Source of the DNA: Gentiana macrophylla
Taxonomy: Eukaryota; Streptophyta; Magnoliopsida; Gentianales; Gentianaceae
NCBI GenBank assembly: GCA_026214975.1
Contig: JAOBSW010001246.1
Location: 1 to 64,000 of the forward strand
Length of the DNA: 64,000 nucleotides
Reading direction: 5' to 3'
The notes beneath the pieces are model-generated. The model was not told the DNA's origin. It did no database searches and saw only the letters and a list, made by a program, of their open reading frames with translations. This document shows positions 43,929-56,855 of the stretch, piece by piece; the stretch's first letter is position 1, and every line of letters starts with the position of its first letter. Position numbers and translations under genes: made by a program.

Positions 43929-46900
43929 AGTGGTATCGGAGAGAGCTTGAGCTTAAGCAATAAGCATGTTATTTTTGCGTAGTTAATTTTATCGTTTTAA
44001 ATCACGTAATTAAAAGATGAAAGATTTTAGATTCGCAAAACCATACACGAAAAGAATTATAAAAAAGGGATTGGGTGGTGCTCGGCCGATCGCGGCGGCG
44101 GCACCACCACCACCACCGGCGGCGGCGGCGGCGGCGGCCTTTATGGTTGCCGGTCGGTGGTCGCTTGGCATGTCTCTTTCTTTTGTTTTGTGTATTTTGT
44201 GTTTCTATATGGTTCATGGTTGTGATTGATAATTCGTTTTGTTTAGTACACATATGGCTAACCAATGGTTCAAATAGTTTGTTATTGGGATGCCATATGG
44301 CATTAAAATAATAATGGCCTTTCCAAACTTTGTTTGGAATAAGCTAAGCTCTTTCCAAATATTTGATTTGGAATAGCTTAAGCTTGCAGCCACTTCAAAA
44401 TTTTGATTTTGGAAAGTGGTGCGCTTTAAACCAAAATTATTTGGCCTTTCCAAATATTTGATTTGGAATAGCCTGCAGCGCTTTTCAAATATTTGATTTG
44501 TAAAGCGAAGCGCAAGCAAGCCACTTCCAAAATTTTGAAATAATTTTAATTTTGATTTATTTTGGAATAGTTCTAATTTATTAAAATTAAAATTAAAATC
44601 GTTTAAAATTAATCGTTAATTTTATTTCGATTAAATCATTTAATTAATTAAATGTTAATTAGTTAATTGATTGGATAAAATTATTTAATAGATTAAATGT
44701 TAATTGATTAATTAAGATGCAAGTAGTTAAATTTTAATTTTATCTTTTTTCATAAGATTTTATTGTATGGATTAGATATAGTAGATATAATATGATTATA
44801 TGAATGCGATTGATCATGATTGATCGACCGATAGGATAGATGTGAATGATTTAATTTTCTGTTGGTTTAAAATTGTCCTAGGCCGTTATGAAGAACGTGA
44901 CCTAGTTTATTTTCTGCATTTATCCCATTCCCGTTGACTCCCCCCGTGTGCGGCGGGTGTATTTATTTTATTAGATAGAATTAAATGTAACAAGAATGGA
45001 GCAGAAGATGAAGACCAAAGAAAGACGAAAATGAAGATCCCATTGGAGAATGGAGCATTAAAGATCCTATTGGCGGTTGCAGCTACCCTTAGATTGTGAC
45101 CCGCGGTTTCGTCAGTTTGTATTCGAAACCGCATCTAGGAAAAGTCCATGATCATACCGGTTACTTTACGCATTTATTTATTTTGTGCTTGTATTTATTT
45201 TATATGATACGATAGATGCATGACTAGGCACGATCTAGATAAATGTGTAGGATATATATCTATAGAGATAGATATAATTGATGAGACCGAAATTAAAATT
45301 AATTAAGTGAATTAATTTACGAAAAAAATACTTCCACAACAAAAATCAAGTCGAAATATTGTCTCCCAATATTATAACGACGGTGAAGAGCCTGTGTTCG
45401 GATTCAACTGATCGACCACCGCCGGGAGTTGACCTACCTCGGGTATATCGTCGTTATTGAGATATGATTGCATGAGATCTCGTGAATATTGGGTTATGAC
45501 TTGACTAGAGTCTTTCGGTGATTGGCCACCGTCCGGGGCGCGTCGACTTTAGAGACAAGGGTTGACTAACACATAGTGATGTGTATCGCCAAAGAGTTGA
45601 CTAGTCAACCACCGAGAATCACATAGAGATGTGAATGGTAAAAGAGTTACCTACCTATCGAAATTATCTTGGTTGATCGACCACGCCGGGAATCGAGGTA
45701 ACTAGATGGGATCTCAAACCACTAAAGAATTTTGAAAAATTCTTGAAAGTCAATTGGAAGTAGTTGACTAGTGGGAGCAAAATCATAAACCAAAAGACCA
45801 TTTTTGATTTTGCGTGTATAAACAACAACACTCTTTTATTTTCATTTATGTTGTAGTTTTATGGACTTTATATTTATGTTTAATTCTCGATTAGTAAAAC
45901 CAAATTACGACTGTTAATCTTGAGAAACGTTCTCAAATATGGTTAAGTAATTTTAATCCTTTTAAAATAAGCAATGATATGAGCAATCCCGTTATAGTAG
46001 TTAGAGACAAGGAGATTACATAATTGATGCAGTGCTCCGAGACTTTAATTATTAATGAAAGCGGAAGCTCATGATATGATTAAAACATTTGAAATAAGTT
46101 TCAATGAATTAATCATATATTGGATACGATCCAAGATGATCATTCAGTCATACGATGACAATTAATTCAAACGTTGAATAAGAATGACCACATCGAATTT
46201 TGAAAAGGTTGTTTTCGAAATTATATGATTTAAGTATCGACTTAATTCTACCATTGCTTAAAGGTTAATTAAATAGTTAATATTTTAAATACGATTTAAA
46301 AGGTTAAATGAACTATTTAACTTTAAATTTTCTTTATGAAAGGAAATCAAAGACATAGCTCTTGTGATCTTTCTTAAGTCTTATGAAGACTACACTAAGA
46401 AACATTTGCAAGTGCTTGGAGGATTAAAATGAAAGTTAGGGCATGCTTAAATAGAGAACTTATTGAAGTTTCTATTCTAGGCAAGTGAGTTGAGATAAAT
46501 CTATTTAAGTTCAAGTCAACTTTTAGATATATGATATCTTACGAGTGTGATTAAGTTAGAAAGATTAAATCTGAGATATGGAAGGTTAAACAAATGTTGT
46601 AACACTTACCATATATTCGGATCTAGTAAATCGATAAGGGAACTAAATAAATGTTATTATGTTCCGGTTCTTATGAAGAATATGCTTTCAGTTATTTGTT
46701 AGGATTTAGTAGACATATTCAATTGTAAAGAATAAATGTTATTCCGATAAAGTTGGAAGGTCACTGAATCTAACATACTAGATTGATATCACTATATAGT
46801 TGATATATGTGATGAGATCTCAACTAAATATTTGTATGGATGTTATCCTTAATATTTGTGGTTGTTCTAGACATGATCTCTCGGAAGGGAGCGTGTAATT

Positions 46901-49282
46901 AAACGTCATTCTGATGATGTTGAACCATATGATTATGAATTATGTAGGTTATACGTATCTTATCCAAAGAGGACTAAAATACCCTTTTAAGAAAAGGTTA
47001 TAAATCTAGAAAAATTGTCTAAAGCCTAAACATACCGATGTTTGTTGGCTTATGACAATTAATGCCACAAATAATTGTTTATTAATCTCTATGACTATTT
47101 TAGAAATAGTTGAATGTACTTATTGAAGTACGACATTTCGGAAAGCCCGAAAAGTTCGAGCTAGTATGAATATGAGATTGATGAGCTATTTAGGAATTAA
47201 TCTCCAATTGGATTGAAGTAATTAATACCTGAAGGGTGTTTCAGAAGTCGTCTGAAAGGGAATAAGATTCTTCCCTTGAAGGATACCATCTTTGGGATAC
47301 GCAATTGGATTGTGTTCCCAAAATGGAAACAACGCTTTATATGATAAAGGTGTGACGTAAGCCATGCGAAGTATCCCTTACCAGTTTCGGGATAGTGCCC
47401 TTATACTTAACCGAGTTCCAAAGAATAAAGATTGAATAAATTCCATACTAGATATGGAAGAAGATAATGTCGAATCTATCTTAACCGATGATTTGAAGTT
47501 GTCGTAGGCAAAGTCAGAAAGGCTTGGAGCCCGGTATGACATATGCAACTTTGTGGAATGTCTTAGCTAGCATTTGGATATTATTTACTTGTCCGCGGAG
47601 CGTAATGTTTGTCTCCAAACATGCCGCCCTCCTCAGAGGAAGTGTTTCTTCCAAAAGAAGCATTGGGAGTGAATCGAGATCTCAAAAGAGTTTGGGAACC
47701 ACAAAGATATATTCAACCAATGGAACATGAGAGCGACGCCTTGATAGCGATGAGGTGTATAACACTGCTCAGTGCACACAAAAGTTCTGTAAGTCTGTGG
47801 ATAACCTCAAGCCTGAAAAGGCTGCCGGTATGTTCATCTTGAAGAATGAATATCTCACGACTTATGAAAGAATGTTTGAAAGGCAAGATTGAGAGATATG
47901 GCCAGGAGCCATAATATCTGAATAAGAATTCCATCATTGACAAACCAGGTTATGAACCTAGTCTGTCTTACGCATGGAGTGTGTCCTGAAGGTCGACATG
48001 GATAGTAATATGATTACCATAAGGCTATAGTGACGGTGAAGGGTATGAGGTGTAAACCTTGTAATTACCTTTATCTTTGCCGGTGAGCCGATTTCTATTC
48101 GGATGATACTTGTTATAACTTTGTATCATGACTATATGATAGTGTTGAAGAAGCGTTGGGCGATAATACCTCGATGTTCATAGACGATAACATGATATGT
48201 AAGCCCACGAGATCCATTTATGGACTCAAACAAGTTTCTCTAGACAATTTCTTTGTTTGACAATCAAAGGAGTTTGATTTAGTCAAAAGAAGGATATGCC
48301 CAATGTGCAAGATGGATAGTGGGAGTGCATTACTATTTTTGAGTAAGGTATTAGATATCTCTCTCAAAGATCATCATCCCATGTCACAGTCAACTAATGT
48401 TTGGTAGTTTAAGGTCTTTACGAAAGCACTTGGATTAGCAGTTCTTATTTTTAGAAATAAGAATCTATAGTGATAGATTTAACTGCTGTTAGATTATTGT
48501 TTGCCTATATAGATGTGATGCTAAAAGAGTTTTAGCATAGGTTGCGACGGGGATACTGCTAGTCAGCATTCTCAAGATCTATCTCTGTTAGGACGTTCGT
48601 CCTAATGATAAGGTGAATGATGATGCTTATGGAAGGTTTCCTTCGCTACTGCGATAGGAACCATCTTATAGGTAATGCCGGATGTTCATAGTCCATGAAT
48701 AGTCATGAGCAAGTATGAAAGTAAATCTGGTGAATGTCGAGAATATCTTTAAACAAGTTAAGGGAGAGTTCTGGTTTATTGAAACTTGGAATTAGATAAA
48801 CGTAGATGTCTGGGCGTATATCCCGAGTCTTATGGCGCGAGTGAGTGAGAGCTCTGTATGCTGGTTTGCAGTCACTTTGATTAAGTGATACAGTGAGCTG
48901 GAAATGTTCTTAGCTATGGGTCACTGTAAATTCTACAACTAGGCCAAAACACAGTAGTGCCTTAGAGGCACAGCGGGAGCAGTACATGGATCTAGAAGGT
49001 TCATTCATGAACCTTATACGGTTCTTCCACCTTTTCTGTATAGCTGATATAGTAAGTGGATTCATTGCTTGAAGCAAGGACCAGGGTCTCGTCAGAGATT
49101 CGTGTGTGTGTTGAGGCGGTTCCTTTGACTTGATCATATGGAACATGATATGAAGATAGTCTGAGTCCCCACGGATAGCGATCCGTTTATGGCTAAAAGT
49201 GGTTGCGAGTATTGCATGAGATTCTTGTGTTTCAACTTGGTCTTGTATGTGCGAGTGATTGGTTTTAGGCCAAGTGGGAGAT
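43929..49282 (+). other. Inner Copia internal region, non-coding
   Basis: It begins with the primer site and a short GC-rich block of gcggcggc / caccaccac triplets (44,092-44,140). Open frames there are repeat artefacts. From 44,330 to 44,530 the words ccaaatatttgatttgg recur about five times. Middle parts carry weak, scrambled Copia pol similarity, for example SIYGLKQ near 48,215. The longest open frame is about 150 codons, on the wrong strand. The element must have been moved by proteins made elsewhere, or it decayed or recombined before its LTRs diverged. Confidence 0.6.
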
Positions 49283-51288
49283 TGTTGGAATAGTGTCCTA
49301 AACCCAATCGGGTTGGACCGGATCCGACCGGGTCGGATCATTTCTACTATTTCTTTATGTTTATACATATATTAAATGGCTTTTATGTTGTCATATATAT
49401 GTTCTTTTAAAGAACCAATTATGAATTGTTATATGATAACGTCCTTAGTATTAAAGCTCGTGATAGAGAAACCATGATAGGCGATTATGGTTGATGAGAT
49501 CTCTAATCACTTCAATAAGTTTGATACTTAAATGTCTCTAGGCGATGTACTATTAAGCAGGGCATTGATAGTGTAAAGCAGATCAGCACGTATTAGATGT
49601 CTTCTTCTCTTTAGGCGGGGATAGATCTCGTCTATCGAAGTGTAGAGACACTTGGGTATGCGTGGGCGTGTATTAGAGAATGCGTACGTTAGACTGACCC
49701 ACTTACACGGATAAGTGTCACACTATGTGGCGGTTGTGTAATTATCCTTAAGACCGGAGTCTTCATGGCATCACGGTGTGGATTGTCATGCTTTGACACT
49801 ATTGAGGTTTCCACAGCCACAGGCGATCATGCGGTAGTGATTGGGTATGATATTGAAGCATCGCGGAGTATACATGATTGGTCGTCCGGGAATCGCGTAT
49901 CTATGATTGGGATCGAATATCCGAAATGGCCTTCTTATAAGGAATGTCTTACTCTCGTGAATCTTTGCAAAGTGGGAGTAAACGAGTTACTTCGAGAGAG
50001 CATGATATCCAGATTATAAGATACGGTCGTTAATGTTTGACACTCGATGTACGACCGTATGGATATTATTACAGCGATAGGATTGTAAGTTACACGGTAA
50101 CTGTTTCACATGAAAGGTAGTAGTCATTGCATTTGACTCTTCCGATGATTGGGGTCACGGTGTGTGCTTTGACGCTATCCCGTGATTGTTAGGCATGAAG
50201 GGTATTTTCGTAATTTGCACTTTGTGTCTACGGCCAACATATTCGGAAGCCTATCGGGTGACACACATAAGAACATCTAGTCGGATTAAAATGTGGTTAT
50301 AGATGATAACCAAATAAGGAAAGTTTATCTCGAGACTATAAAGGTTATAGTGGTAAATTAATATGGTGGTATTTATTTATTATGAATAAATTAAATACAA
50401 GATATTAATAATATTATATTAATTAAAGAATATTCCGGAAGCCAATTTATGGCTAAAGGTGGGTATAACTTATTTGTGTATAAGATACACTTGGATTGTG
50501 TAATTTAATTAATGATATTACCTATTATTAATATTAGATATTAATAAAATAAAATAATATAGATATATTATCTATACATGCGTGTGTGCATAAATGCAAA
50601 TTGGATTTGCATGCATGCAAGTATGCGTGTATATATATATATATATATATATATGATATTAATAGATTTATTTGTGTAATATATATGTGATATATACACA
50701 TGTGTAAATTGATTTATGGTAATAAAATAAAGATAGTCAATATTAGATATTGACAATATCTTGGAATATTCAATATAAGATATTGACAATATCCTAGATT
50801 TATTTAATATGAGATATTGTAATAATTGAGATAAATCAATCAATTATATTTTCCTTATTTTATTGGGAAAATGTTTTCTTCCTTTCTACTCTACTTGGGG
50901 CGCCACTTCTACTATAAGTAGGAGGTGGGTGTCAAGCTCTTTTGCACAACACAATTCCAAGAACTAATAGTTCTTGTGTAAAATAGAGAGCATCCTATAG
51001 AGAGTTGGAGAGCGGGGAAAAGGGCCGGTCTAGCAACCGGAGTTTTCCAATAGCAATCCATGATGGGATTCCGGCGGGCTGTTCGTGTGGACTAGCGGTA
51101 GAGGTCGAACACTTGGGCGGCTCTATGCAGAACTACTCTCCTTAGATGGTCAAAGCGTCGATCTTTTAGATCAACCAAGGTAACCACCGTCTACTAACTC
51201 GTTTGTTTATTGCTTAAACGAAGTTGATCCTGGTTAAAAGGAAATAAAATTTTAAATTCCGATGCGTTCCCGCATAGATTTCCTAACA
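49283..51288 (+). repeat. Inner Copia 3' LTR
   Basis: This 2,006-bp partner of 41,917-43,928 ends TTTCCTAACA at 51,288. Its (TA)n run at about 50,631-50,654 is shorter than in the 5' LTR. Apart from a cluster of small differences at the start (about 49,410-49,880) the two LTRs are nearly identical. Confidence 0.9.
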
Positions 51289-52057
51289 GGAACAACTGGA
51301 CAAATTGAAAGCTGAACTAGCTACTAAGGAGATATACTCAGCTAATCAAAAAGCAGCAGATGATAACTCATCCATCGCTAATGAGATCGGTGAGGAAATC
51401 CACCTAGCGCCTAAAAACACCACCGCACCACTAAATGCACCGACTTATAAACCCTAAAAAGGTTTGGATCGGATCAGTCTTGGCTACAACGATCGAGGAT
51501 GAGATTAGAAACAATGGTCAACACAATTCTGAATCCAGGACCAACAATGGAACAAAATTCAGAAAGGGAAAGACCATAGTTTCAACCACTCATCCTGCAC
51601 CGGTGAAGTCCAAACCTAGTGCAGTGAAACAGCAGACTAAACCATCATTCCAGTCAACCAAAAACAACGACCTTCTGAAGGTAAAGGAAGACTTTATCCT
51701 TCAGAGGATGATTGGACTGCTGCATCTCCAAAATACAAGAAGAAACCATACCATGATATGCATCATGTGTTTAAGAAAAATCAATCTAAGTATGTTCCTA
51801 GACACATGAAGCAACATAGGTTTCCCACTGCATATTGGAAAGTGAGGATGGATGCAAATGCACCAAAAAGTAGAGAAAAGTATCAGAATGCCTTCAGTAA
51901 AAATATTAGAAGCTATTCTGCCATGCCTTATACATATGAAGTTGATGACTTTAATTATCCAAAAAGAAGATCATTTGGATATACACTTGGAGTAGGAGGC
52001 ATGATTTGCTATGCAGTGTATGGACCCAAACAGTGTTGGGTACCTAAACATAATTAA
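51289..52057 (+). pseudogene. Outer Copia gag C-terminal part
   Basis: After the GGAAC duplication the gag frame resumes as KLKAELATKEIYSANQKAAD. It continues in shifted frames: RKGKTIVSTTHPAPVKSKPS (about 51,560), then KKKPYHDMHHVFKKNQSKYV-like sequence and HRFPTAYW near 51,820. The last part (51,758-52,057) reads KYVPRHMKQHRFPTAYWKV and IRSYSAMPYTYEVDDF, leading to QCWVPKHN just before the protease, as in SIRE-type elements. Confidence 0.7.
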
Positions 52058-55000
52058 TTTGTTTTGTAGGATGTCTGGTACATAGACAGTGGATGTTCCA
52101 GACACATGACAGGAAACAAGAGATGGCTCACTGATTTCAAAGCTTTTGATGGACCCAAAGTCACATTTGGAGGCAGAGAAAACCCTGGCAAGATTAAGGA
52201 GGAAGGCACAATGCTCAAGGACAATTTGAAAATTCAAAATGTGGCATATGTTAAGGGACTTAATTTCAATCTGCTAAGCATCAGTCAATTCTGTGACAAA
52301 GGCTACAATATACACTTCAACAAGAAAGGATGCAAAGTGATTCACAGCCAAACCAACACAGTAGTTCTTGCAGGAAGAAGAAAAGATTAACATGTATATG
52401 GTGGATTGGAAAACAGCTAAAGCAGAAACATGTTTGTTTGTCAAAAATAAACAATCAACCAGCTGGATTTGGCATAGAAGATTAAATCATCTGAATTTCA
52501 AGACCATCAACACATTATCAAAGAACAATTTAGTTGAAGGCCTGCCAGAGATCACATTCAAGAAAGAAAGTCTCTATGATGCATGTCAGAAAGGGAAACA
52601 AATCAAAAGTTCCTTCAAGTCAAAGCCCTATCAATCAACAACAAGAATTCTACATCTGTTACATATGGACCTGTTTGGACCAATCACACCAGTAAGTGTA
52701 AGTGGTAAGAAATACACTCTAGAAGTGGTTGATGATTTCTCCAAATACACCTAGACCATATTCATGAACAAGAAGAGAGAAACACTCAAGAGGCTGCCAG
52801 ATTTGCTAAGAAGAATTCAAAATGAGAAAGAACTGAAGATCATCAAGAACAGATCAGATAGAGGTACAAAATTTCTAAATGAAGTTATCAGGACTTATTG
52901 TGAAGAAAATGGAGTATTACATCAATTATCTGCAGCAGGAACTCCACAACAAAATGGTGTAGCAGAAAGAAGAAACAGAACTCTCAAAGAAGCAGTCAGA
53001 ACAATGATTGCAGAAGCATGCCTACCAAAGAGATTTTGGGTTGAAGCAACAAACACGGCATGCACAGAACAGATCAATCATCAACAAACATCATGGAACA
53101 GCTCCATATGAGATATGGAATGGAAGAAAACCTAACATTTCACATTTACATATGTTTGGATCTAAATGTTTTGTTTTGAACAGGAATCGGTTACACACCT
53201 TTCATGAAAAAGCTGATGAAGCAATCTTTATGGGATACTCAGACATCAACAAAGCATTCAGAGTACTCAACAAAAGAACATTGGTGATTGAAGAATCAAT
53301 TCATGTAGTCTTTGATGAACCAAACACAACTGGTGAAAATCTTCAAGAACAAGAAGAAGCAGCACAAAGGCAAGTGTATATGAATACAACCGTACTAGCC
53401 ACTATTCTGAATCACAATTTTGGAAATCAAGATGAGCCACAAGTCATTACAACAGAAGAAGCACCAGAACTTGAAGCTCATGTAGAACCTGAAGTTGCAG
53501 AAGCACTAAGTGAAGACAACTTCTACCTGACCTAAATTGGCTAAGAGATCATCCTGAAGAACAAGTCATTGGAGACATTCACACATGAGTTAGAACCAGA
53601 CGACAACTGGAGCATATGCTAACATGTTTTCTATCACAAGTGGAACCCAAGACAATAAATGATGCAATTCAAGATGCAGATTGGATTACAGCCATGCAAG
53701 AAGAACTAAATGAATTTGAAAGAAATGAAGTTTGGGAACTTGTTGACAGACTAGACACAGCCAACATCATTGGAACAAAATGGGTATTCAGAAACAAGAT
53801 GGATGAGCAAGGAACAGTTGTCAGAAATAAAGCAAGGCTAGTTGTAAAAGGCTATTCTCAAGCATAAGGAATAGATTATGATGAAACATTTGCACCAGTA
53901 GCAAGACTGGAGGCAATCAGACTCTTTCTAGCTTATGCTGCACACAAAGACTTCAAAGTCTATCAAATGGATGTCAAGAGTGCATTTCTGAATGGACTTT
54001 TAGAAGAAGAAGTATATGTGGAACAACCTCCTGGTTTTCAACTCAAAGTAAAAGAAGATAAAGTATACAAGTTCAAAAAGGCTCTTTATGGACTCAAACA
54101 GGCACCTAGAGCTTGGTATGAAACACTATCACAATTTCTGATCAAGAATGGATTCAACAAGGGAACTATAGATAAGACTCTATTCAAATTAGATGAAGGA
54201 ACAAGTACACTACTAGTATAGATCTATGTTGATGACATTATCTTTGGATCAGAGGATGAAATGCTGTGTGAGAAATTTGCAAACCTAATGAAAAGCAAAT
54301 TTCAGATGAGTATGATGGGAGAATTAAATCACTTTCTTGGTCTTCAAGTGAAACAAATGAAGGATGGTATTTTCATTAGTCAAGCCAAGTATACAAAAGA
54401 CATAATACACAAGTATGGTATGGACACAAGTGGCACAGAAGATACACCAATGTGTGCAAGAGTCATTCTTGGAAAAGATGAAGGTGGAAAAGATGTTGAT
54501 CAGAAAATGTATAGAGGAATCATTGGATCCCTACTATATCTAACTGCAAGCAGACCAGACATAGCATTTGCAGTAGGAATGAGTATGTGCAAGATTTCAA
54601 GCTCAACCAAAAGAATCTCATCTTCCAGCAGCCAAAAGAATAATCAAATACCTGAAGAACACCATCAATGTTGGAATTTGGTATCCAAAAGATGGAGGAT
54701 TCAAGTTGACATCATATTCAGACTCTGACTATGCTGGATGCAAGATAGATAGAAAAAGCACTTCTGCAACATGCTAGATTCTAGGCACCAGACTAGTCTC
54801 TTGGTTCAGTAAAAAGCAAAACTCCATATCTACATCAACAGCTGAAGTAGAATATATAGCAGCAGGCAGTTGCTGTGCACAAGTACTATGTATTAGACAA
54901 TAGCTAAGGGATTATGGAATGGAGGAAAAGACAATTCCAATTATGTGTGACAACACAAGTGCCATATCTATTACTGAAAATCCAGTGTTACACTCAAGAA

Positions 55001-55119
55001 CAAAGCATATTGATGTGAGACATCATTTCATCAGAGATCATGTTGAGAAAGGAGATGTTATTTTAAGATACATACCCACTGAAGATCAAAAGTTCCTTCA
55101 AGTTCCTTCGCCGAAGTGA
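52058..55119 (+). pseudogene. Outer Copia pol (protease, integrase, RT, RNase H), interrupted by stops
   Basis: Protease has WYIDSGCSRHMTGNK (about 52,078), with the active-site DSG. GAG-pre-integrase is WIWHRRLNHLNFKTI. Integrase core spans LLHMDLFGPI to QQNGVAERRNRTLKEAV (about 52,940-52,995). RT shows WITAMQEELNEFERNEVWEL (about 53,680), [28 protein letters not shown] and IYVDDIIFG (about 54,222). RNase H follows (SDSDYAGC near 54,718, STAEVEYIAAGS, RTKHIDVRHHFIRD). In-frame TAG codons lie at 52,752, 54,219, 54,775 and 54,901, and a TAA near 53,865. The protein stops at 55,119, about 40 residues short of the usual end. Confidence 0.85.
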
Positions 55120-55123
55120 TTTT

Positions 55124-56624
55124 ATGTCTGACATTCAGTTTAATGAACCGGGGGAAACTTTCTTCAAGGGTTGGAAGTCTAGATTTTTCTTTATTTGTCC
55201 GGAGGTGGAGGTCAACATGGGTAGGTGGAATTCGGCTGACCTGGGTAGCGATCCTCGGCCTATGGATGTGGACAAGAAACTGTTCGACGACATCCAGAAG
55301 AGTGGTGTTTATCTTGGTGTGAAGAAATTTTCTTCAAAGTTGATCGAATCGGCTCAACTGCCGACTGCTGGGCCTGATCTTTATAGGGAATTAAGCAGGG
55401 CGGAGTATAGAAATCGTAGGATCTTTGTTTTGACCGTGTTCTCTATTGATGAATTTTATGGACTACTTGTGCTAATCTTCTTCTTGTTTTATTGACAGTG
55501 GCAAATTTTGTGGGACTACTTGCTGACGTGGACGAGGAAGAAGAAATTCCCACTGAGGTCCCTCTAGAGCAAGATTCTGAGAGGACTGAGAGTAATGACC
55601 TTGGAGCCACTCGGTCTGCCAGGAACGTGCTGAATCCTGAAGCATCCAGGATTCTATCTGGACTTCCCGAAGCTGCTCCTGCTCCTTCTTCCCGAGTCCT
55701 ATTGATCGGGGTGAACGATGTTGATGATGGCGATCAGGAGGCAGAGGAGTTCCGACTCCAAAAGGGAAAGCAAATAACAGTAGTCGATACCCCTCGAAGG
55801 GGTAAGTCTAAGAAAAAGAAGACGGTTCACCATCCGACTGAGGAGGTTGAAGAGATTGGCTCTAAGGATGAGCTGGCAATGGGTCAGGGGCGTCTAGCCG
55901 AGCTGTCTGACCAAGATCTAGCTGTTGTGGTAGGTTTTACCTTTTTTACCTTGACTTTACATACTATGTACCTTTTTCCCTTGTCTCACGATTAACTTTC
56001 CAGGGAGCCCAAATTGGCCAAGAGTTTCTGCACAGACTCGTTGAGTCGTCGGCAACGAAAGAGGCTCAAAGGAAGAGTATCGAGGAGCTTTGCATGAGTC
56101 GGGAGAGGCATAAAGAGTCTTCCCGGGTTAAAGATGAGGAAATCGCAGCCTTAAAGAAGCAACTCGAGGAGGTTAAGAGCCGGTGTACCGCAGAACTTCA
56201 AGCTGCATATGACAAGTATACCGCCTAGAACTCTGAACTGGGGCAGGCTTTGGTTAAAGTTCGAGGTGAGAGGGATGCCATGGAAGTGTCTATCCCTGAT
56301 CGGGTTGACCAGGCTATGCGTGAATACAAGTCTTCCGATCACCTGGCTCGAGCTCTGATGGCTTTACTGAATCCTGTCATGCAGCATGGATATACTCTCG
56401 GGGTTGACGAGGCGAATGAGCAACATGCAGGGTTAGTCCTGCCTCAACTTCTGCATTACAAGACTATGTACAAGGCGGGTGCAGGCCAGATTTATGATGA
56501 CCGCCTGAGGGAGTTTAAAGAAGGGGAGGACATTGGGACACAATATGCAAAACGCCGCCCGTCCTTTTTAAATCTTGAGCCGACTCCCTCTTCGGCAGAG
56601 CGAAATCCTAATGGCCAGAATTGA
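55124..56624 (+). pseudogene. Antisense ORF of the Tat-type Gypsy element, three exons
   Basis: Exon 1 starts MSDIQFNEPGETFFKGWKSR (55,124). It reads LIESAQLPTAGPDLYRELSR and ends near 55,436 (donor GTGTTC). Intron 1 ends TTGACAG at 55,498. Exon 2 (55,499-55,929) is acidic and ends LSDQDLAVV with donor GTAGGT. Intron 2 is 55,930-56,003, ending TTTCCAG. Exon 3 (56,004-56,624) starts GAQIGQEFLHRLVESS and has a coiled-coil-like KDEEIAALKKQLEEVKSR. It carries one in-frame TAG at 56,226 and ends ERNPNGQN. Extra antisense ORFs between integrase and 3' LTR are known in Tat/Retand elements. The function is unknown. The 5' part of the ORF may be cut by the Copia junction. Confidence 0.65.
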
Positions 56625-56855
56625 TTTCTCTCTTTTGTTAACATACATTTCTTCTTTCAAAACTAATGTTTTTGGATGTTAGTGGTTCTCTGCCCCACTG
56701 CACTTTTATTTCTACTCTGCAATACTTTGTTTCTATTTTGCAGTACTTTTGTTTTGACTTAAATACTTACCTGGTATCTTTTGCGTCCCCCAGTATGGCC
56801 TGCATTACTTTTAATAGTGGATGGCATACTGTGTTATTTGATTTAATCTCTGTCT

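Larger units (their letters stand above)
41917..51288 (+). mobile_element. Inner Copia element with 2-kb LTRs and GGAAC target duplications
   Basis: The LTRs are 41,917-43,928 and 49,283-51,288. GGAAC occurs at 41,912-41,916 and 51,289-51,293. The primer site TGGTATCGGAGAG starts at 43,931, and the polypurine tract CAAGTGGGAGAT ends at 49,282. The 5.35-kb internal region has no long ORF. The only pol echo I can read is SIYGLKQ, near 48,215, plus scattered decayed similarity. The borders show a canonical Copia insertion into the gag of the outer Copia, and removing it restores that frame at ELL|E...LDKLKAELA. Confidence 0.9.
38966..55119 (+). mobile_element. Copia element lacking its 3' LTR (SIRE-like), host of inner Copia
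   Basis: The 5' LTR is 38,966-40,395, followed by the primer site TGGTATCGGAGC at 40,398. Gag starts near 40,492, is interrupted by a second Copia (41,917-51,288), and resumes with pol to 55,119. The expected end of RNase H, polypurine tract and 3' LTR are missing: sequence passes straight into the antisense ORF of the surrounding Gypsy element. With the inner element removed it is about 6.8 kb. The target duplication at the left would be ccacg (38,961-38,965), but its partner is lost with the 3' end. Confidence 0.85.

Noticed and set aside
44002..44311. Overlapping ORFs around the gcggcggc / caccaccac block
   Set aside because: Frames exist only because of the triplet repeat, lie just inside the inner Copia primer site and match no gag.
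43265..50654. CRISPR-like or origin-like meaning for the TA repeats
   Set aside because: These are ordinary (TA)n microsatellites inside paired LTRs.
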